Below, piece by piece: positions 33,080-34,611 of a stretch of DNA of 34,611 nt. Position 1 is the stretch's first letter, and each line of letters opens with the position of its first letter. The notes under the pieces are model-generated. The model saw only the letters and a list, made by a program, of their open reading frames with translations. It made no database searches and was not told the origin of the DNA. This DNA comes from an uncultured Bacillota bacterium (lineage in GTDB: Bacteria; Bacillota; Clostridia; Christensenellales; Borkfalkiaceae). Made by a program: the position numbers and the translations under genes. The stretch is taken from contig CASEHS010000021.1 in NCBI GenBank assembly GCA_949287815.1, positions 1 to 34,611 on the forward strand. Direction: 5' to 3'.

Positions 33080-33140
33080 AATAAAAATATGCCTGATAAT
33101 GGAAGTATGTAATAATGTACGTCCCTATTACAACACATAA
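33080..33140 (-). pseudogene. Dispersed repeat copy G
   Basis: The plus-strand core ATGTAATAATGTACGTCCC then TATTACAACACA is close to copy F. The corresponding minus-strand frame reads FLCVVIGTYIITYF and then Tyr/Phe-rich sequence, without a start codon. Confidence 0.3.
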
Positions 33141-33360
33141 AAAGCCGTCGGCGGTTGCACGCTTCGGCCTTTAAACTCTGTTTCGCCGTACTTTCTGAGA
33201 AGCATACGTCTGTTTGTATGATTTGTTTTCGGTAATAAAGCACGCTCTTCTTTTAAGGAGTGATTCAGAGAAGTACGCTTCGGATTTTGCCGCCCGGTAT
33301 ACTTTGCTGTGTTCCCGCTTTCTTTTTTTTTCTTTTAAAACCGCTCTGATTTTTCCTCCT

Positions 33361-33951
33361 CTATCGCGGACGGTTGGGACGTATCGTCAGTTCTCTCTCA
33401 GCTTTGCAAAATGTGCAGTCCGGCAGATCCCTCCCCAGAGTCGTGCCTGCCGCCACAAAACAGTTCGCCCCTACCGATATCGGAGCTATGAGATTACAGT
33501 TGCTCCCTATAAAAGTATTGCGCCCTACATAGGTCGCCCTTTTGCTTTTGCCGTCGTAATTGCAAAAGACTACTCCGCACCCTATGTTACAGCCTTCTCC
33601 GATGTACGCGTCGCCGATGTACGTCAGATGCGCCGCCTTTACCCTCGCTCCTATAAAGCTGTGCTTCACCTCAACGTAATTTCCTATCCTGCAGCCTTCG
33701 CCGATCACGTTGCCGCCCCTTAAACGAGCGCTCGGTCCGATAACGCTCCCCTCGCCGATGTCGCTTTCCTCGATCACGCTGAAAGATAATATCTCCGCTC
33801 CGCGACGTACCCTCACCCCGCTGCCTATCACGCAGTACGGCGCCAGCTTTACTCCCTCTTCTATCTCCGCGCTCTCGTCCACTATTATTCCCTGAGGGTC
33901 GGGTATAACAGCCCCGCGCTTTATCAGACTCTCTATTGAATAGTTACCCAT
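33361..33951 (-). CDS. Stand-alone GlmU-like acetyltransferase (left-handed beta-helix)
   Basis: The 196-residue protein consists of hexapeptide repeats (left-handed beta-helix). From about residue 73 it matches the C-terminal half of GlmU: SARLRGG, IGNYVEVKHS (Lys96), then AAHLTYIGDA with His108 as the likely catalytic base and Tyr111. GCGVVFCNYDG and FIGSNCNLIAP follow. GlmU's C-terminal domain acetylates glucosamine-1-phosphate. The uridyltransferase half is missing; residues 1-70 form additional beta-helix coils. It may therefore provide only the acetylation step, or act on another amino-sugar. The ribosome binding site before the ATG is poor, so expression may be weak or the start uncertain. 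Confidence 0.8.
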   Translation of the reverse strand: MGNYSIESLIKRGAVIPDPQGIIVDESAEIEEGVKLAPYCVIGSGVRVRRGAEILSFSVIEESDIGEGSVIGPSARLRGGNVIGEGCRIGNYVEVKHSFIGARVKAAHLTYIGDAYIGEGCNIGCGVVFCNYDGKSKRATYVGRNTFIGSNCNLIAPISVGANCFVAAGTTLGRDLPDCTFCKAERELTIRPNRPR

Positions 33952-34132
33952 GTTCTATGATATGCCCAATGTGTCCTTAAAATGAAAAATACATACTATT
34001 CATAAAAGTTTATATATATGCATTAAAAATGCACCGTTGAGAGTGTCTTCTGTCAGAATGATTTTTCTGCCCGAATTTTTCTTTATTGAAAATTCGGATT
34101 TTTGTTTCTGCCCTTCTTTGCGCGGATAAATT

Positions 34133-34157
34133 AATATATTACTAATAGTAATATATT
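34133..34157. promoter_or_regulatory. 25-bp palindrome upstream of the acetyltransferase gene (copy 2)
   Basis: Arms AATATATTACTA (34133-34144) and TAGTAATATATT (34146-34157) are perfect around a single A. The element differs from copy 1 at 23968 by one base. It lies about 180 bases upstream of the acetyltransferase start. Confidence 0.45.
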
Positions 34158-34512
34158 TTACGGAAGGCCTATTTGATTCTGAAAGACGAAAAATGTTATT
34201 GAAATCGGAAATGTGTTTTCGTGTTCCGAAGTGCGTGTTTTATCTGACGAGCAAACGAAAAAGTTGTCGCGGAGCGTTCGGGCGGAGCAGCCGGGGAGGG
34301 CGGCGTATTGCGTGCGACGAGAAAAGGACAGGGGCATAGTTTCCCGTCGAAACGTGTCCGTTGCGACGTATTTTCCGTGTTTCGGGACAAACATTAACGC
34401 AATAAAATGGAAAATAAAAGCGCGTTGTAGGTTTACAATACATTTGTTACACAGTCGCATATCCGGAACAAGAAGGAGAGAAAGGAAAGGTAGCCGGAAA
34501 CCAAACAGAAAC

Positions 34513-34530
34513 CCTCCCCCTAGGGGGAGG
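34513..34530. repeat. GC-rich perfect palindrome, REP-like
   Basis: CCTCCCCCTA followed by GGGGGAGG is an 18-bp perfect palindrome in AT-rich surroundings. It resembles short dispersed palindromic elements found in clostridial genomes, but only one copy is in the window. Confidence 0.4.
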
Positions 34531-34611
34531 CGCGGAATTGCAAAAAAGGTGGTGAGTTTTGCTCGATTTAGTTTATTATTTAATTGCGCAAAAAAACAAA
34601 AGGAGCGCAAC

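Larger units (their letters stand above)
32328..33360. other. Region between parA and the acetyltransferase gene
   Basis: About 1 kb holds the parA promoter and three copies of the dispersed repeat (about 32601-32649, 32808-32874, 33080-33140). No intact gene can be supported. The best leftward start is an ATG at 32963, with GGGAGG 8 bases upstream, opening a frame MAENKCVQSERTAF that enters repeat copy F. Confidence 0.5.
33952..34611. other. Right edge without a supported gene
   Basis: It contains the second copy of the 25-bp palindrome and, at 34513-34530, a perfect CCTCCCCC-TA-GGGGGAGG inverted repeat. A leftward 150-codon frame (34158-34610) reads through that palindrome and has no family resemblance, so I consider it accidental. 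Confidence 0.5.

Noticed and set aside
34158-34610. 150-codon leftward frame at the right edge
   Set aside because: It reads through a GC-rich palindrome, lacks a start signal and has no recognisable family; likely accidental.

Overview
The window looks like chromosomal DNA from an anaerobic, probably spore-forming member of the Clostridia. It carries an undecaprenyl-pyrophosphate phosphatase, YitT-family membrane proteins, a YyaC-type sporulation protein, strong GGAGG ribosome binding sites, sigma-A type promoters and Bacillus-type parS sites. Base composition is moderate, with clearly AT-richer islands. A more exact taxonomic placement is not supportable from sequence alone. Intergenic space is unusually generous and rich in repeats, hairpins and decayed sequence.

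Left part (1-9.9 kb): a CvpA-like membrane protein, divergent uppP, a divergent pair of unknown small proteins, and tRNA-Val(CAC). The tRNA is followed by an AT-rich two-gene module (a frameshifted small ORF and a GHKL ATPase) that resembles an acquired, decaying defence-type unit. Behind it is a 139-bp tandem duplication, then two tandem YitT paralogues, a 3 x 164-bp tandem array and a lipoprotein with a near-perfect promoter.

Middle part (9.9-24 kb): a probable ORF-less group II intron lies right behind the lipoprotein terminator. It is followed by a divergent member of the dehydroquinate synthase/iron-alcohol dehydrogenase fold and an orphan sensor histidine kinase. A 520-bp intergenic region with a cluster of DnaA boxes separates the kinase from a divergent heterodimeric ABC exporter pair with one degenerate ATPase site. 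Next come a BspA/InlB-like surface protein, a glycerophosphodiester phosphodiesterase, and an operon of M32 carboxypeptidase and argS.

Right part (24-34.6 kb): a chromosome-partitioning region. The parA-parB-cvpA-like operon reads leftward toward a 3-kb gene-poor AT-rich stretch with five parS sites, beyond which lies yyaC. Seven degenerate copies of one sequence are spread over 24.9-33.1 kb, all in the same orientation and on both sides of parS/parAB. Read on the minus strand in one consistent frame they give a basic segment plus one hydrophobic helix, so they may be a decaying family of small membrane-protein genes. This is the best candidate here for something undescribed. A stand-alone GlmU-like acetyltransferase domain and a 25-bp palindrome that also occurs upstream of the carboxypeptidase operon close the window.
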